A DNA stretch of 64,000 bases from Thalassobius sp034670005 (GTDB lineage: Bacteria > Pseudomonadota > Alphaproteobacteria > Rhodobacterales > Rhodobacteraceae), in NCBI RefSeq assembly GCF_034670005.1, contig NZ_JAXMOH010000009.1, forward strand, positions 62,001-126,000, in the 5' to 3' direction. The position numbers and the translations under genes are program-made. The number at the start of each line of letters is the position of its first letter. Position 1 is the stretch's first letter. Of the stretch, positions 8,692-18,040 are shown piece after piece. A model generated the notes under the pieces. It was given only the letters and a program-made list of their open reading frames with translations, searched no databases and was not told the origin of the DNA.

Positions 8692-10167
8692 TCACGACCA
8701 GTCGCGGCAGACGTATTTGATCTCCATGAATTCCTCCATTCCGCGCCGCGCCCCTTCGCGGCCCAGACCGGATTGCTTGGTGCCCCCGAACGGGATCGGC
8801 GCGCCGGTGACCTTGGTGCGGTTCACCGCCACCATGCCGTATTGCAGCGCCCGGCTGATCCGGTAGATCCGTCGCGGGTCATGGCTGTGCAGATAGGCGA
8901 CCAGCCCGTATTCGGTGTCATTGGCGCGCGCCACCACCTCGTCCTCGCTGTCGAATGGCAGGATCGCAGCGACCGGGCCAAAGGTTTCCTCGCGCAGGAT
9001 CAGTGCGTCGTCGGGCACATCGGTCAGAACGGTCGGTTCGTAAAACAGCGGCCCGGCGGCGTGGATTTTGCCGCCGCAGGCCAATGTCGCCCCCTTGGCC
9101 AGCGCATCGGCCACATGTTCCTGTTGCTTGGCGACGGCGTTTTCATTCATCAACGGCCCGATATCGGGATCGTCGATGCCCGCCCCGACCGTCAGCGCCT
9201 GCGCCGCTGCGGTGAAACGGGCGCAGAAATCGTCATAGATCGGCCGTTCGACGAATATCCGGTTGGCCCCCAGACAATCCTGCCCCGAGGTGGCGAACTT
9301 GGCCTTGATCGCCTCGGCAACGGCATGGTCCAGATCAACCCCCTTGAACACGATGACCGGCGCATGACCGCCCAGTTCCAGCACCAGCTTCTTCACCGTG
9401 TCGGCCGAATTGCGGTATAACAGCCGCCCCACCTCGGTCGATCCGGTGAACGACAGCGCCCGCACCCGATGGTCTGCGGTCCAGGGCGGCACCACGGTCG
9501 GTGCGTATCCGGTCACCACGTTGAACACACCGGGCGGAAACCCCGCCCGTTCTGCCAGTTCGGCCAAGGCCAGCGCCGAAAACGGGGTTTCGCCCGACGG
9601 ATGCGCCACCACGCTGCACCCGGCGGCCAGCGCCGCCGCCGCCTTCCGGGTCAGCATCGCCATTGGAAAATTCCACGGCGTGATCAACGCCACCACGCCG
9701 ACCGGTTCCAGCCACAGCTCGACCTCGGCACTGTGCAGATGGCTGGTGACCCCTTCGATATTCGGGCGCTTGGATTCCTCGGCATAGAATTCGACAAAGG
9801 ACGCACCATAATCGATCTCGCCACGCGCTTCGGACAAAGGCTTGCCCTGCTCGGCCACCATGATCCGTACAAGGTCTTCCTTGTGCGCGACAATCAGGCC
9901 GAACCAACGGCGCAGGATGTCGGACCGTTCCTGCGGCAACATCCCGGACCAGCCCGCGAACGCCGCCTGCGCCGCGTCGACCGCCCCGACGCTTTCGCCT
10001 GTCGAAAGCGCGGCAACCTCACCGACCAGCGCACCATTGGCCGGATCGGTCACACGCAGCACCGCGCCATCCGCCGCACCGGTCCATTTGCCGCCGATAT
10101 AGGAAAACGACCGGACAAGCTTGCCATCGCTCACCGCGATTCCGGTCTGCTGGATGTCTTGGATCAT
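8692..10167 (-). CDS. Succinate-semialdehyde dehydrogenase-like NAD(P) aldehyde dehydrogenase
   Basis: A 491-residue aldehyde dehydrogenase with Asn166 (PWNFP), general base Glu264 (LELGG) and nucleophile Cys298 (SGQDC), in the order expected for the GabD-type family that oxidises succinate semialdehyde. The cofactor-ribose motif normally written KP(A/S)E.TP reads HPSGETP (189-195), so both the Lys and the following Glu are changed. That could alter NAD versus NADP binding. The ATG at 10167 is preceded by GAGG, which lies inside a potential leader hairpin (10174-10209). Same strand as the aminotransferase downstream; the Lrp gene lies upstream. Confidence 0.8.
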   Translation of the reverse strand: MIQDIQQTGIAVSDGKLVRSFSYIGGKWTGAADGAVLRVTDPANGALVGEVAALSTGESVGAVDAAQAAFAGWSGMLPQERSDILRRWFGLIVAHKEDLVRIMVAEQGKPLSEARGEIDYGASFVEFYAEESKRPNIEGVTSHLHSAEVELWLEPVGVVALITPWNFPMAMLTRKAAAALAAGCSVVAHPSGETPFSALALAELAERAGFPPGVFNVVTGYAPTVVPPWTADHRVRALSFTGSTEVGRLLYRNSADTVKKLVLELGGHAPVIVFKGVDLDHAVAEAIKAKFATSGQDCLGANRIFVERPIYDDFCARFTAAAQALTVGAGIDDPDIGPLMNENAVAKQQEHVADALAKGATLACGGKIHAAGPLFYEPTVLTDVPDDALILREETFGPVAAILPFDSEDEVVARANDTEYGLVAYLHSHDPRRIYRISRALQYGMVAVNRTKVTGAPIPFGGTKQSGLGREGARRGMEEFMEIKYVCRDWS

Positions 10168-10173
10168 TGGATA

Positions 10174-10209
10174 CCTCGGCTGAAACAGGGTTTCGCATTC
10201 AGCCCGAGG
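10174..10209 (-). promoter_or_regulatory. Leader hairpin covering the Shine-Dalgarno of the aldehyde dehydrogenase
   Basis: Plus-strand CCTCGGCTGAA (10174-10184) and TTCAGCCCGAGG (10198-10209) pair over 11 bases with one bulged base and a 13-nt loop. On the minus-strand transcript, the 3' arm ends in GAGG six bases before the ATG at 10167, so folding would hide the ribosome binding site. Structure read by eye; function is inference. Confidence 0.45.
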
Positions 10210-10307
10210 TTAGCGACAATGTGGCAGAGGAAGTATTTGTTCTGATTTGCTCAAGCAGGAAAAATGGCAACATGGCGGGGCTTTGGCAGAAGAATTATCT
10301 GCAAAGC

Positions 10308-10778
10308 TCACGGCAGCGGATCGGGTACGTTCTTGACCGACTTGGTGACGATATAACCGAAATACCGTTCGATCCCGACATTGCGGTCCAGCAAATCGTC
10401 CATCAGCCGCTGATAGGCATCCACATCCGACACCACGACCCGCATGATATAATCAATGCCGCCGCCAGTGGCCCAGCAGGCCTGCACCTGCGGCGCGTCC
10501 CGTATCGCGGTTTCGAACAGGCGGAAATCGTCGGATTTATGACCGACCAGCGTGATTTCGACCAACACCTCCGTCACCGGCGCGATGGCGCGAATATCGA
10601 CCATCGCGCGATAGCCGGTGATCAGCCCGGCATCTTCCAGTTTCTTCAACCGTTCCCAGCACGGGCTGGGCGACAGGTTCACCCGCTCTGCCAGCTTGGT
10701 CTTGGTGATCCGGCCATTGATCTGCAATTCGCGCAGGATCGCGATGTCATAGCGATCTATTTTCACGGCTTTCGACAT
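10308..10778 (-). CDS. Lrp/AsnC-family transcriptional regulator
   Basis: A 156-residue Lrp/AsnC protein. The N-terminal winged helix (DRYDIAILRELQINGRITKTKLAERVNL, about residues 8-35, then SPSPCWERLKKLEDAGLITGY) is followed by an alpha-beta RAM domain that senses amino acids. ATG at 10778 has AGGGGAG seven bases upstream on the minus strand. It lies upstream of the aldehyde dehydrogenase/aminotransferase pair in the same direction with a 140-bp gap, so control of those genes in response to an amino acid or amine is plausible. Confidence 0.9.
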   Translation of the reverse strand: MSKAVKIDRYDIAILRELQINGRITKTKLAERVNLSPSPCWERLKKLEDAGLITGYRAMVDIRAIAPVTEVLVEITLVGHKSDDFRLFETAIRDAPQVQACWATGGGIDYIMRVVVSDVDAYQRLMDDLLDRNVGIERYFGYIVTKSVKNVPDPLP

Positions 10779-10877
10779 TGGCTCCCCTGTTTTCGCAACT
10801 GCTCCTGCGCTGGCCTATCCGGTTTGCGGGGGATTTTGAAACAAAACCTCTCCTGTCCGCATCCGGCGGTGCAGGGG

Positions 10878-11774
10878 TCAATGATCCGCTGCCGGGTCCC
10901 CGGACAAAACGCCGGTGCGGTCCAATTGGGCCGCACATTGCTGCAACAGGCCGATATCGCGCGACAGTGTCTTGGCGTCTTCAAAACGGTCCATCGGCGC
11001 AGAAATCCCGATCACGAAACGGCAGCGCCCCGGACTGCCGACCGGAACCGCCAACCCGGCAACCCCCGCCTCGAACTCCCCCCGGACAAGCGCATATCCC
11101 TTGTCGCGGATTTGATCGACATCGGCGCGAATGGCATCGCGGTCCATCAGCGTGGTGCCGGTGTGGTGGGTCAAAGGGTCCTGTGCGATCAACCGGCGGG
11201 CGACATGCGGCGGACCAAAGGCCAGCAAACCCCGCCCGATCGCCGTGTGCAGCAGGGGCAACCGGCTGCCGACGGTAAAGCCCAGAGACACGGTTGAATC
11301 ACGCAAGGTCGACGCGGCCACATAGATCGCGGCGTCCCCGTTTAGGCTCGCCAGCGAAATCGCCAGACCAAGCTCGGCTGCGAAATGGTTCAGGATCGGC
11401 TGAACCGCCGTCCCGACATTGTTGGACCGCAGATAGGCCCCGGCATGGCTCAGGACACGCGACGTCAACACAAAGCCGCGCCCGACTTTTTCCAGATACC
11501 CGGCATCGACCAGCGTGATCACCAGACGCCGGACCGACGCCCGATCCAATCCGGTGACCTGCACGATATCGGGAATGCTGCGCTGCCGGGTGTGTTCATC
11601 GAAGGCGGACAGCACCCGCAACCCCTTGGCAAAGGTCGTGGAGAGATCGCGCTCGGCATACCAGCGGTCCGGGGCGGGGTCGGTCATACACGGGTCCAGT
11701 TCGGCTTCGGTCAGGCTCTGCGGCGTTAGCAAGAGTTTGTCTTGACAGCAACGCCGCGCTGCCAGATGCTTCAT
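10878..11774 (-). CDS. IclR-family transcriptional regulator
   Basis: IclR-type regulator: an N-terminal winged helix-turn-helix (FAKGLRVLSAFDE, then SIPDIVQVTGLDRASVRRLVITLVDAGYLEK, split here only to describe it) and a C-terminal effector-binding domain. The frame opens at ATG 11774, but an ATG at 11687 (MTDPAPDRW) gives a more typical IclR length; neither has a strong ribosome site. It is divergent from the Rieske oxygenase (start 11849) across a 74-161-bp gap. IclR proteins often control adjacent aromatic or amine catabolic genes, so the Rieske/ligase pair is the likely target. Confidence 0.88.
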   Translation of the reverse strand: MKHLAARRCCQDKLLLTPQSLTEAELDPCMTDPAPDRWYAERDLSTTFAKGLRVLSAFDEHTRQRSIPDIVQVTGLDRASVRRLVITLVDAGYLEKVGRGFVLTSRVLSHAGAYLRSNNVGTAVQPILNHFAAELGLAISLASLNGDAAIYVAASTLRDSTVSLGFTVGSRLPLLHTAIGRGLLAFGPPHVARRLIAQDPLTHHTGTTLMDRDAIRADVDQIRDKGYALVRGEFEAGVAGLAVPVGSPGRCRFVIGISAPMDRFEDAKTLSRDIGLLQQCAAQLDRTGVLSGDPAADH

Positions 11775-11848
11775 TATACGACCTTATGCGCGATATATGA
11801 CCAAAACAACCCATATGCTGCCCACCCCAAGACAAGAAAGCCCAGCCG

Positions 11849-13168
11849 ATGATCAGCCAAGCCCTGAACGACACCCTGACCAAAACCGGCCCCGGAACCG
11901 AAGCCGGAGAGGTCATGCGCCACTATTGGCAACCTGCGGCCCTGTCGGATGAACTGACTGGCGACCGCCCGGTCGTGCCGGTCAAGCTGCTGGGCGAAGA
12001 TCTGGTGCTGTTTCGCGACAGCGAAGGCCAGTTGGGGCTGATCGGGCGCGGCTGCCCGCATCGCGGCGCGGACCTGTGTTTCGGCCGGCTGGAAGATAAC
12101 GGCCTGCGCTGCCCGTTCCACGGCTGGCATTTCAACCGCGACGGCCAATGCGTCGAACAGCCGGGCGAACCCGAAGGGTCCCGCATGCATGAACAAATCC
12201 GCAACGTGTCTTACCCCGTTGTCGAAAAGAACGGCATCGTATTTGCCTATATGGGCCCGGGCGATCCGCCGGAATTTCCCAATTACGACTGTTTCCGCGC
12301 CCCCGACACCCATGTCTTCGCGTTCAAGGGCCTGTGGGACTGCAACTGGCTTCAGGCGCTCGAAGTAGGCATCGACCCGGCCCATGCGTCGTTCCTGCAC
12401 CGCTTCTTGCAGGACGAAGACCCTGCCGACAGCTATGGCAAGCAATTCCGCGACAAGGCCGCCGATACCGACATCCCGATGACCCAGTTGCTGCGCGACT
12501 ACCCGCGCCCCGACATTTCGGTCGAACCGACCGAATACGGCCTGCGGATCATCGCGCTGCGGCATCTCGAAAACGGCAAAACCCATGTGCGCATCACCAA
12601 TCAGATCTTCCCCGAAGCGATCTCGATCCCGATGTCGCGTGAAATGATCATCACCCAATGGCATGTGCCGATCGACGACGAAAAATGTTATTGGTATTCG
12701 ATGTTCACCAGCTTCGACAAACCCGTCGACAAGGACCTGATGCGCGCGCAGCGGCTCAAGGAACACCGCCTGCCCGATTACGCCCCGCTCAAGAACAAAT
12801 CCAACAATTATGGCTTCAATCCCGACGAACAGCGGCGCGAAACCTATACCGGCATGGGGCTGGATATCAACGTGCACGACCAATGGGCGGTGGAAAGCCC
12901 CGGTGCGATTTTTGACCGCACCAAGGAACATCTGGGTAAAACGGATGTGGCGATCATCCACTACCGCCGGATGCTGCGGGCCGCGATTGCCAGCCTCAAG
13001 GATGGCAAGGCCGATGAGCTGCCGATGCTGGGGGATGTCGACCCCAAGACCGTCTATGGACCGATTTCCAACGACACGATCGGCACCCGCGAAACGTGGA
13101 AAGAATCCTCTGAAACCAGTGACCGCGCGCGCCGCGAGGCTTGCACTGGCTGGGACGCTGTTGTCTGA
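11849..13168 (+). CDS. Rieske non-haem iron oxygenase, alpha subunit
   Basis: A 439-residue oxygenase component. The N-terminal Rieske 2Fe-2S ligands are C-P-H-R-G and, 16 residues on, C-P-F-H-G-W-H. The mononuclear iron site is in EVGIDPAHASFLHR, with two His spaced H-x4-H and a bridging acid just before. The C-terminal domain has the phthalate-4,5-dioxygenase/carnitine-oxygenase style and no visible beta subunit gene. Such enzymes hydroxylate aromatics or N-methyl/ether carbons using electrons from a separate reductase, which is not in this neighbourhood. It lies 30 bp ahead of a glutamine-synthetase-like gene on the same strand, suggesting one operon. Confidence 0.85.
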   Translation: MISQALNDTLTKTGPGTEAGEVMRHYWQPAALSDELTGDRPVVPVKLLGEDLVLFRDSEGQLGLIGRGCPHRGADLCFGRLEDNGLRCPFHGWHFNRDGQCVEQPGEPEGSRMHEQIRNVSYPVVEKNGIVFAYMGPGDPPEFPNYDCFRAPDTHVFAFKGLWDCNWLQALEVGIDPAHASFLHRFLQDEDPADSYGKQFRDKAADTDIPMTQLLRDYPRPDISVEPTEYGLRIIALRHLENGKTHVRITNQIFPEAISIPMSREMIITQWHVPIDDEKCYWYSMFTSFDKPVDKDLMRAQRLKEHRLPDYAPLKNKSNNYGFNPDEQRRETYTGMGLDINVHDQWAVESPGAIFDRTKEHLGKTDVAIIHYRRMLRAAIASLKDGKADELPMLGDVDPKTVYGPISNDTIGTRETWKESSETSDRARREACTGWDAVV

Positions 13169-13198
13169 TCGCCGGAACACGTCCGAAAGGCCCATCAC

Positions 13199-14656
13199 AT
13201 GACGGATTACAAAACGTCCATCGCTGGCGGCACGCTGGCCCGTACCGGTTTGCTGGACGCCGCCGCGGTGGACGCCGCCGCAGCCCTGTTGCAGCAACTG
13301 GCCGACAGTCAGGTCGAAACCGTGCGCGTGCTGTTCACCGATCAGCACGGCATCCTGCGCGGCAAGACGCTGGTGGCAGACGCGCTTCCATCGGTCTTTC
13401 GCAGCGGTCTCAACGCCCCGTCCACACTGCTGCTGAAGGACACCGCGCATAAAACCGTGTTTCCGGTCTGGTCCGCCGACCCCGGCGTCGATGGCGGCAT
13501 GGGCGGCGCGGGCGATATCCTGATGATCCCCGATCCGGCGACGTTCCGCATCCTGCCCTGGGCACCGCATTCGGCGTGGATTTTGTGCGATACCCGGCTC
13601 AAATCCGGCGACGCCATCCCCTTTGCCCCGCGCGACGTGCTGAAAACCGCGATGGCGCGGCTGGATGCCCAAGGGCTTGCCCTGATCGTCGGGCTCGAAG
13701 TGGAATTCCACGTCTTTTCTGTCGAAGATCCGCAGCTGGACCACTCCAACGCGACCATGCCGGGACAACCGGTCACGACCCGCAACCTGACGCAAGGTTA
13801 TCAGTTCCTGACCGAAACCCGCTATGCCGAAGCCGAAACCCTGCTGGACGAACTGCGCCGCAATTGTCAGGCCCTCGGGCTGCCGGTCCGGTCGATGGAA
13901 ATCGAAATGGGGCCAAGCCAGTTCGAATTCACCTTCGACCCGGCCGACCCTTTGACCCATGCCGATAACATGGTGATGTTTCGCACGATGGTGAAACAGG
14001 TCTGCGCCGCCAAGGGCCTGCATGCGACCTTCATGTGCCGCCCCAACCTGCCCAATGCCGCCGCCAGCGGCTGGCATCTGCATCAATCGGTGGTCGATAC
14101 GCACACAGGCGAAAACCTGATGATCCCCGATGCAGGCGGTGAACTCACAGCGCTGGCCAGCGGCTGGATCGCCGGGCTGCTGGACCACGCCGCCGCAAGC
14201 TGCCTGCTGACCACGCCAACGGTCAATGGCTACAAACGCTACCGGCCGCATCAACTGGCCCCCGACCGCATTCAGTGGGGCCGCGACAATCGCGGCGCGA
14301 TGATCCGCGGATTGATGGCTCCCGGCGACACCGCCTCGCGGGTCGAAAACCGGGTCGCCGAACCGACCGCCAACCCCTATTACTTTTTCGCCAGCCAAAT
14401 CCTGTGCGGCCTCGATGGCGTGACCCGTGGCGCGCGCGCCCCCGCTCCGGTCGAATTGCCTTATGATGCGGAGGCGCCAACCCTGCCCGACAGCCTGCTG
14501 GCCGCCATTCAGGCCTTCGAAACCTCGGCCTTCTACCGCGAAACGCTCGGTGACCTGTTCGTCGATTATCTGACCCGCATTCGCCGGGCCGAATGGCAGC
14601 GGTATCAGCAAACCGTTTCGGAATGGGAACAGGCCGAATATTTCGGCATCTACTGA
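13199..14656 (+). CDS. Glutamine synthetase-family gamma-glutamyl-amine ligase (PuuA/aniline-type)
   Basis: A 485-residue member of the glutamine synthetase superfamily. The beta-grasp N-terminus includes VRVLFTDQHGILRGK. The catalytic half carries the metal-binding EVEFHVF and EIEMGPSQFEF, the ATP/glutamate loop ASGWHLHQS, NGYKRYRPHQLAP and the RVENRVAEPTANPYY segment. These features suit a ligase joining glutamate to an amine other than ammonia (gamma-glutamylputrescine synthetase, gamma-glutamylanilide synthetase). Its position directly after a Rieske oxygenase recalls aniline oxygenation systems, in which a similar ligase makes gamma-glutamylanilide before oxygenation. The amine used here is unknown. 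Confidence 0.85.
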   Translation: MTDYKTSIAGGTLARTGLLDAAAVDAAAALLQQLADSQVETVRVLFTDQHGILRGKTLVADALPSVFRSGLNAPSTLLLKDTAHKTVFPVWSADPGVDGGMGGAGDILMIPDPATFRILPWAPHSAWILCDTRLKSGDAIPFAPRDVLKTAMARLDAQGLALIVGLEVEFHVFSVEDPQLDHSNATMPGQPVTTRNLTQGYQFLTETRYAEAETLLDELRRNCQALGLPVRSMEIEMGPSQFEFTFDPADPLTHADNMVMFRTMVKQVCAAKGLHATFMCRPNLPNAAASGWHLHQSVVDTHTGENLMIPDAGGELTALASGWIAGLLDHAAASCLLTTPTVNGYKRYRPHQLAPDRIQWGRDNRGAMIRGLMAPGDTASRVENRVAEPTANPYYFFASQILCGLDGVTRGARAPAPVELPYDAEAPTLPDSLLAAIQAFETSAFYRETLGDLFVDYLTRIRRAEWQRYQQTVSEWEQAEYFGIY

Positions 14657-14683
14657 TCCCCCACGCGCGTCCCACCCGCCCGG

Positions 14684-17600
14684 TCAATGAAAATCCCGGC
14701 TGGGGAAAAGCCGCTTGGCCTGCTCCCGGGGATGGCGCGCGGTCGGTTTCCTGCGCGGCGGGCGCGGGGCGTCATCGGCCTGCGGCAGCGTCAGCCCCAC
14801 CACCGCGTCAAGCGGATGGCCCAGCTCGGTCAGCTTATGAGACAGGTCTTCGATATGCTCCGCGATCAGGTGAATGACGATGCCCTCGCGCTGTAACCGT
14901 CCGCTGACACGCAACAGCCGCCCGCCCATGACGGTGCGGCGGAACCGGTCATAGACTTTCGGCCAAACCACGATGTTGGACACGCCGGTTTCGTCCTCCA
15001 GCGTCAGGAAAATCACCCCCGACGCCGTGCCGGGGCGCTGGCGGGTGATGACAAGCCCACAGACAGAAATGCGCCCCGGCGACGCCTCCGGCAGGCGCTC
15101 ATGCGGCGTGATATTGGGGATCGTCGGGCGCAGCAATTCCATCGGATGGGCGCGCAGGCTCAGGCGCAGCGCAACGTAATCCTCCACCACCTCCTCGCCC
15201 AGATGCATCGCGGGCAACACCACCTCCGGCTCGTTCACCCCCTCGCCATCCAGCGGATCGGAAAACAGCGGCAAGGGTTTGGGCGCCCGGATCGCCCGCA
15301 CCGCCCAAAGCGCATCGCGTCGCGTCAGCCCGATACCGGCAAACGCATCCGCCTCGGCCAGCCGTTCCAGCACCGCAGGCGCGACACCGGCCCGCAACCA
15401 GACGCTTTCGAGATCGGGATAGCCGTTGCCCCGCGCCGCGCCGATCCAACTGGCGTCTTCCTCGCGGAACCCTTTGATCTGCCGAAACCCCAGTCGCAGC
15501 GCCAGGGCCCCGTCGGCGCGGCGTTCCAGCCGGTTGTCCCAGTCGGACTGGTTCACACAGACCGGCCGCACCTCGACGCCATGCTCCCGCGCATCCCGCA
15601 CGATCTGGGCCGGGGCATAAAACCCCATCGGCTGGGAATTCAGCAGCGCACAGGCAAAAATCGCCGGGTGGTGGCATTTGAGCCAGGACGACACATAGGT
15701 CAGCATCGCGAACGCCGCGGCATGGCTTTCGGGAAACCCGTAATCGGCGAAACCTTCGATCTGGGCAAAGCATTTCTCGGCGGCCTCCTGACTATACCCG
15801 TTCCCTATCATCCCGCGCATGAACCGGTCGCGGTGCTGCCCGATCGTGCCCATCCGCCGGAAGGACGCCAGGGACCGGCGAAGATGATCGGCCTCGCCCG
15901 CAGAATAGCCCGCGCCGACCACGGCGATCTGCATCGCCTGTTCCTGAAACAATGGCACGCCAAGGGTCTTTTCCGTGACCTTGGCCAAGGCCGGACCAAA
16001 GGGTTTGGCCGCCTCCAACCCCTGCCGCCGCCGGATATAAGGCTGCACCATGCCGCCCTGAATCGGACCGGGACGCACGATGGCGACTTCGATCACCAGA
16101 TCGTAGAAGGTCGCGGGCTTCATCCGCGGCAGGAAATTCATCTGCGCCCGGCTTTCGACCTGAAACACCCCCACCGCATCGGCGCGGGTCAGCATATCAT
16201 AGGTCGCCTTGTCCTCCTGCGGCACGCTGTCGAGGTTCAGCCGGATATTCGCGTGCTGCTCCAGCAGGTCAAAGCTCTTGCGCAGACAGGTCAACACGCC
16301 AAGCGACAGGATATCGATCTTGAGAATGCCCAAGGCGTCGATGTCGTCCTTGTCCCATTCGATCACCGTGCGCCCCTCCATCGCGGCATTTTCAATCGGG
16401 CACAGTTCGTCCAGACGTCCGCGGGTGATGATGAAGCCGCCGACATGCTGGCTCAGGTGACGCGGAAATCCGATGATTTCACCGATCAGGTGCAGGGTCT
16501 GCGCCAGCCGCTGATCCCGCGGGTCCAGCCCCAGTTCGCGGGCGCGGTCCAGATCCGCACCCGCATTGGTCATACCCCAGATATCCCCCGACAGCCGCGC
16601 GGTCAGGTCCTGCGACAGGCCCATCACCTTGCCCACCTCGCGGATCGCGGCACGGGTGCGGAAATGGATCACCGTGGCGCACAGCCCGGCGCGGTGACGG
16701 CCATAGGTCTGATAAATCCACTGGATCACCTCCTCGCGCCGTTCGTGTTCGAAATCCACGTCGATATCGGGCGGTTCGCCCCTGTGGCGCGAAATGAACC
16801 GCTCGAACACCATGCTGATCATGTCGGGACTGACATCGGTAATGCCAAGAAGGTAACACAGGATCGAATTCGCCGCCGACCCGCGCCCCTGACACAGGAT
16901 GCCACGGGACCGGGCGTGCTGAACGATATCATGGACCGTCAGGAAATAGGCGGCATAGCCAAGCTCCGCGACAAGGCTCAATTCCTTTTCCATCAGGTCA
17001 TATATGCGTTGCGATGCCGCGTGCGGATAGCGGCGCTTGATCCCGTCGCGGGCAAGCCGGTCAAGACGGTCCTGCGGGGTTTCGTCTTGGGAAATCTCAT
17101 CGGGATATTCGTAACTCAGCTCCGACAGGTCGAAACTGCACCGCGCCGCGATTTCCAACGTGCGTTTCAACGCGGCCGGGTGCCGGTGATAAAGCCGCGC
17201 CATATCGGACGCGCCCTTGAGCCGGCGCTCGGAATTGGCCAGCGCCTTGGTGCCGATCCGGTCGATGGTGATCCCTTCGCGCATACAGGTCAGCACATCG
17301 GCCAGTTGCCGCCGCCCGCCACGATGCATCAGCACATCGCCCACGGCGACCATCGGGGCCGACGTCGCCAGCGCCAGCCGCGCGCAGGTATCGAACCACG
17401 CCTGATCCGACCCGTCATAACGCGGCGGCGCCCCCAGAAAGACATGACCGGGATAACGCCGCTGAAGCCGTTGAACGGCGTGTCGTGCCCGGCCAAGGTC
17501 GCAAGGCGGCAGGGCAATCAGGATCATGCCCCGGCAATGGTCTTCCAGATCGCGCAGATCGAGATGGCACTCCGCCTTTTCCGCGCGCCGCTTTCCCAAT

Positions 17601-18040
17601 GTCAGCAAACGCGCCAATCTGTGATAGGCATCGCGGTCCGTGGGCAGCAACAGCCACTCCACCGGACAATCGCGCAGCACGACGCGGCTGCCGACGATCA
17701 GCTTGGGCAACCGGCCCGCATCGGGGCGCGGCAGATCGACCGCTGCCCCGACATCCTGCCGCGAACTCGGATCGACCTGCTGCGTGGACCGGACGCGCAG
17801 GCTCTCCTCCATTTCGGTGCGCAGGGACTTCAGCGCCGAATAGGCCCGCACCACCCCGGCAAGCGTGTTGCGATCGGTGATGGCGATGGCGCTCAATCCA
17901 AGCTCGGTCGCGCGCTGCACCAACTCCTCGGGATGGGACGCCCCGGTCAGAAAGGTGAAATTCGAAGTCACGCACAGTTCGGCATAGCGCGGGGCATCGG
18001 CCCCCGCCCCGGCGTTATCCCTGCCCGGAAAAACGTTCAT
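14684..18040 (-). CDS. dnaE2: Error-prone DNA polymerase DnaE2 (ImuC)
   Basis: Second C-family replicative-type polymerase used in SOS-induced translesion synthesis with ImuA and ImuB. The protein of about 1118 residues begins with a degenerate PHP domain (YAELCVTSNFTFLTGAS, the metal-site His replaced). The palm carries the catalytic PDIDVDFEHERREE. An OB-fold near the C-terminus contains VCGLVITRQRPGTASGVIF. The frame continues to a further ATG at 18094, but the ATG at 18040 overlaps the imuB stop (ATGA), which marks it as the translated start. It lacks the tau-binding tail of DnaE1. Last gene of the imuA-imuB-dnaE2 unit. Confidence 0.95.
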   Translation of the reverse strand: MNVFPGRDNAGAGADAPRYAELCVTSNFTFLTGASHPEELVQRATELGLSAIAITDRNTLAGVVRAYSALKSLRTEMEESLRVRSTQQVDPSSRQDVGAAVDLPRPDAGRLPKLIVGSRVVLRDCPVEWLLLPTDRDAYHRLARLLTLGKRRAEKAECHLDLRDLEDHCRGMILIALPPCDLGRARHAVQRLQRRYPGHVFLGAPPRYDGSDQAWFDTCARLALATSAPMVAVGDVLMHRGGRRQLADVLTCMREGITIDRIGTKALANSERRLKGASDMARLYHRHPAALKRTLEIAARCSFDLSELSYEYPDEISQDETPQDRLDRLARDGIKRRYPHAASQRIYDLMEKELSLVAELGYAAYFLTVHDIVQHARSRGILCQGRGSAANSILCYLLGITDVSPDMISMVFERFISRHRGEPPDIDVDFEHERREEVIQWIYQTYGRHRAGLCATVIHFRTRAAIREVGKVMGLSQDLTARLSGDIWGMTNAGADLDRARELGLDPRDQRLAQTLHLIGEIIGFPRHLSQHVGGFIITRGRLDELCPIENAAMEGRTVIEWDKDDIDALGILKIDILSLGVLTCLRKSFDLLEQHANIRLNLDSVPQEDKATYDMLTRADAVGVFQVESRAQMNFLPRMKPATFYDLVIEVAIVRPGPIQGGMVQPYIRRRQGLEAAKPFGPALAKVTEKTLGVPLFQEQAMQIAVVGAGYSAGEADHLRRSLASFRRMGTIGQHRDRFMRGMIGNGYSQEAAEKCFAQIEGFADYGFPESHAAAFAMLTYVSSWLKCHHPAIFACALLNSQPMGFYAPAQIVRDAREHGVEVRPVCVNQSDWDNRLERRADGALALRLGFRQIKGFREEDASWIGAARGNGYPDLESVWLRAGVAPAVLERLAEADAFAGIGLTRRDALWAVRAIRAPKPLPLFSDPLDGEGVNEPEVVLPAMHLGEEVVEDYVALRLSLRAHPMELLRPTIPNITPHERLPEASPGRISVCGLVITRQRPGTASGVIFLTLEDETGVSNIVVWPKVYDRFRRTVMGGRLLRVSGRLQREGIVIHLIAEHIEDLSHKLTELGHPLDAVVGLTLPQADDAPRPPRRKPTARHPREQAKRLFPSRDFH

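Noticed and set aside
11774..14611. A 945-codon open frame on the minus strand
   Set aside because: It is the complement of the Rieske oxygenase and glutamine-synthetase-like genes, whose catalytic motifs are clear. The minus-strand translation has low-complexity His/Gly/Arg content and no motif.
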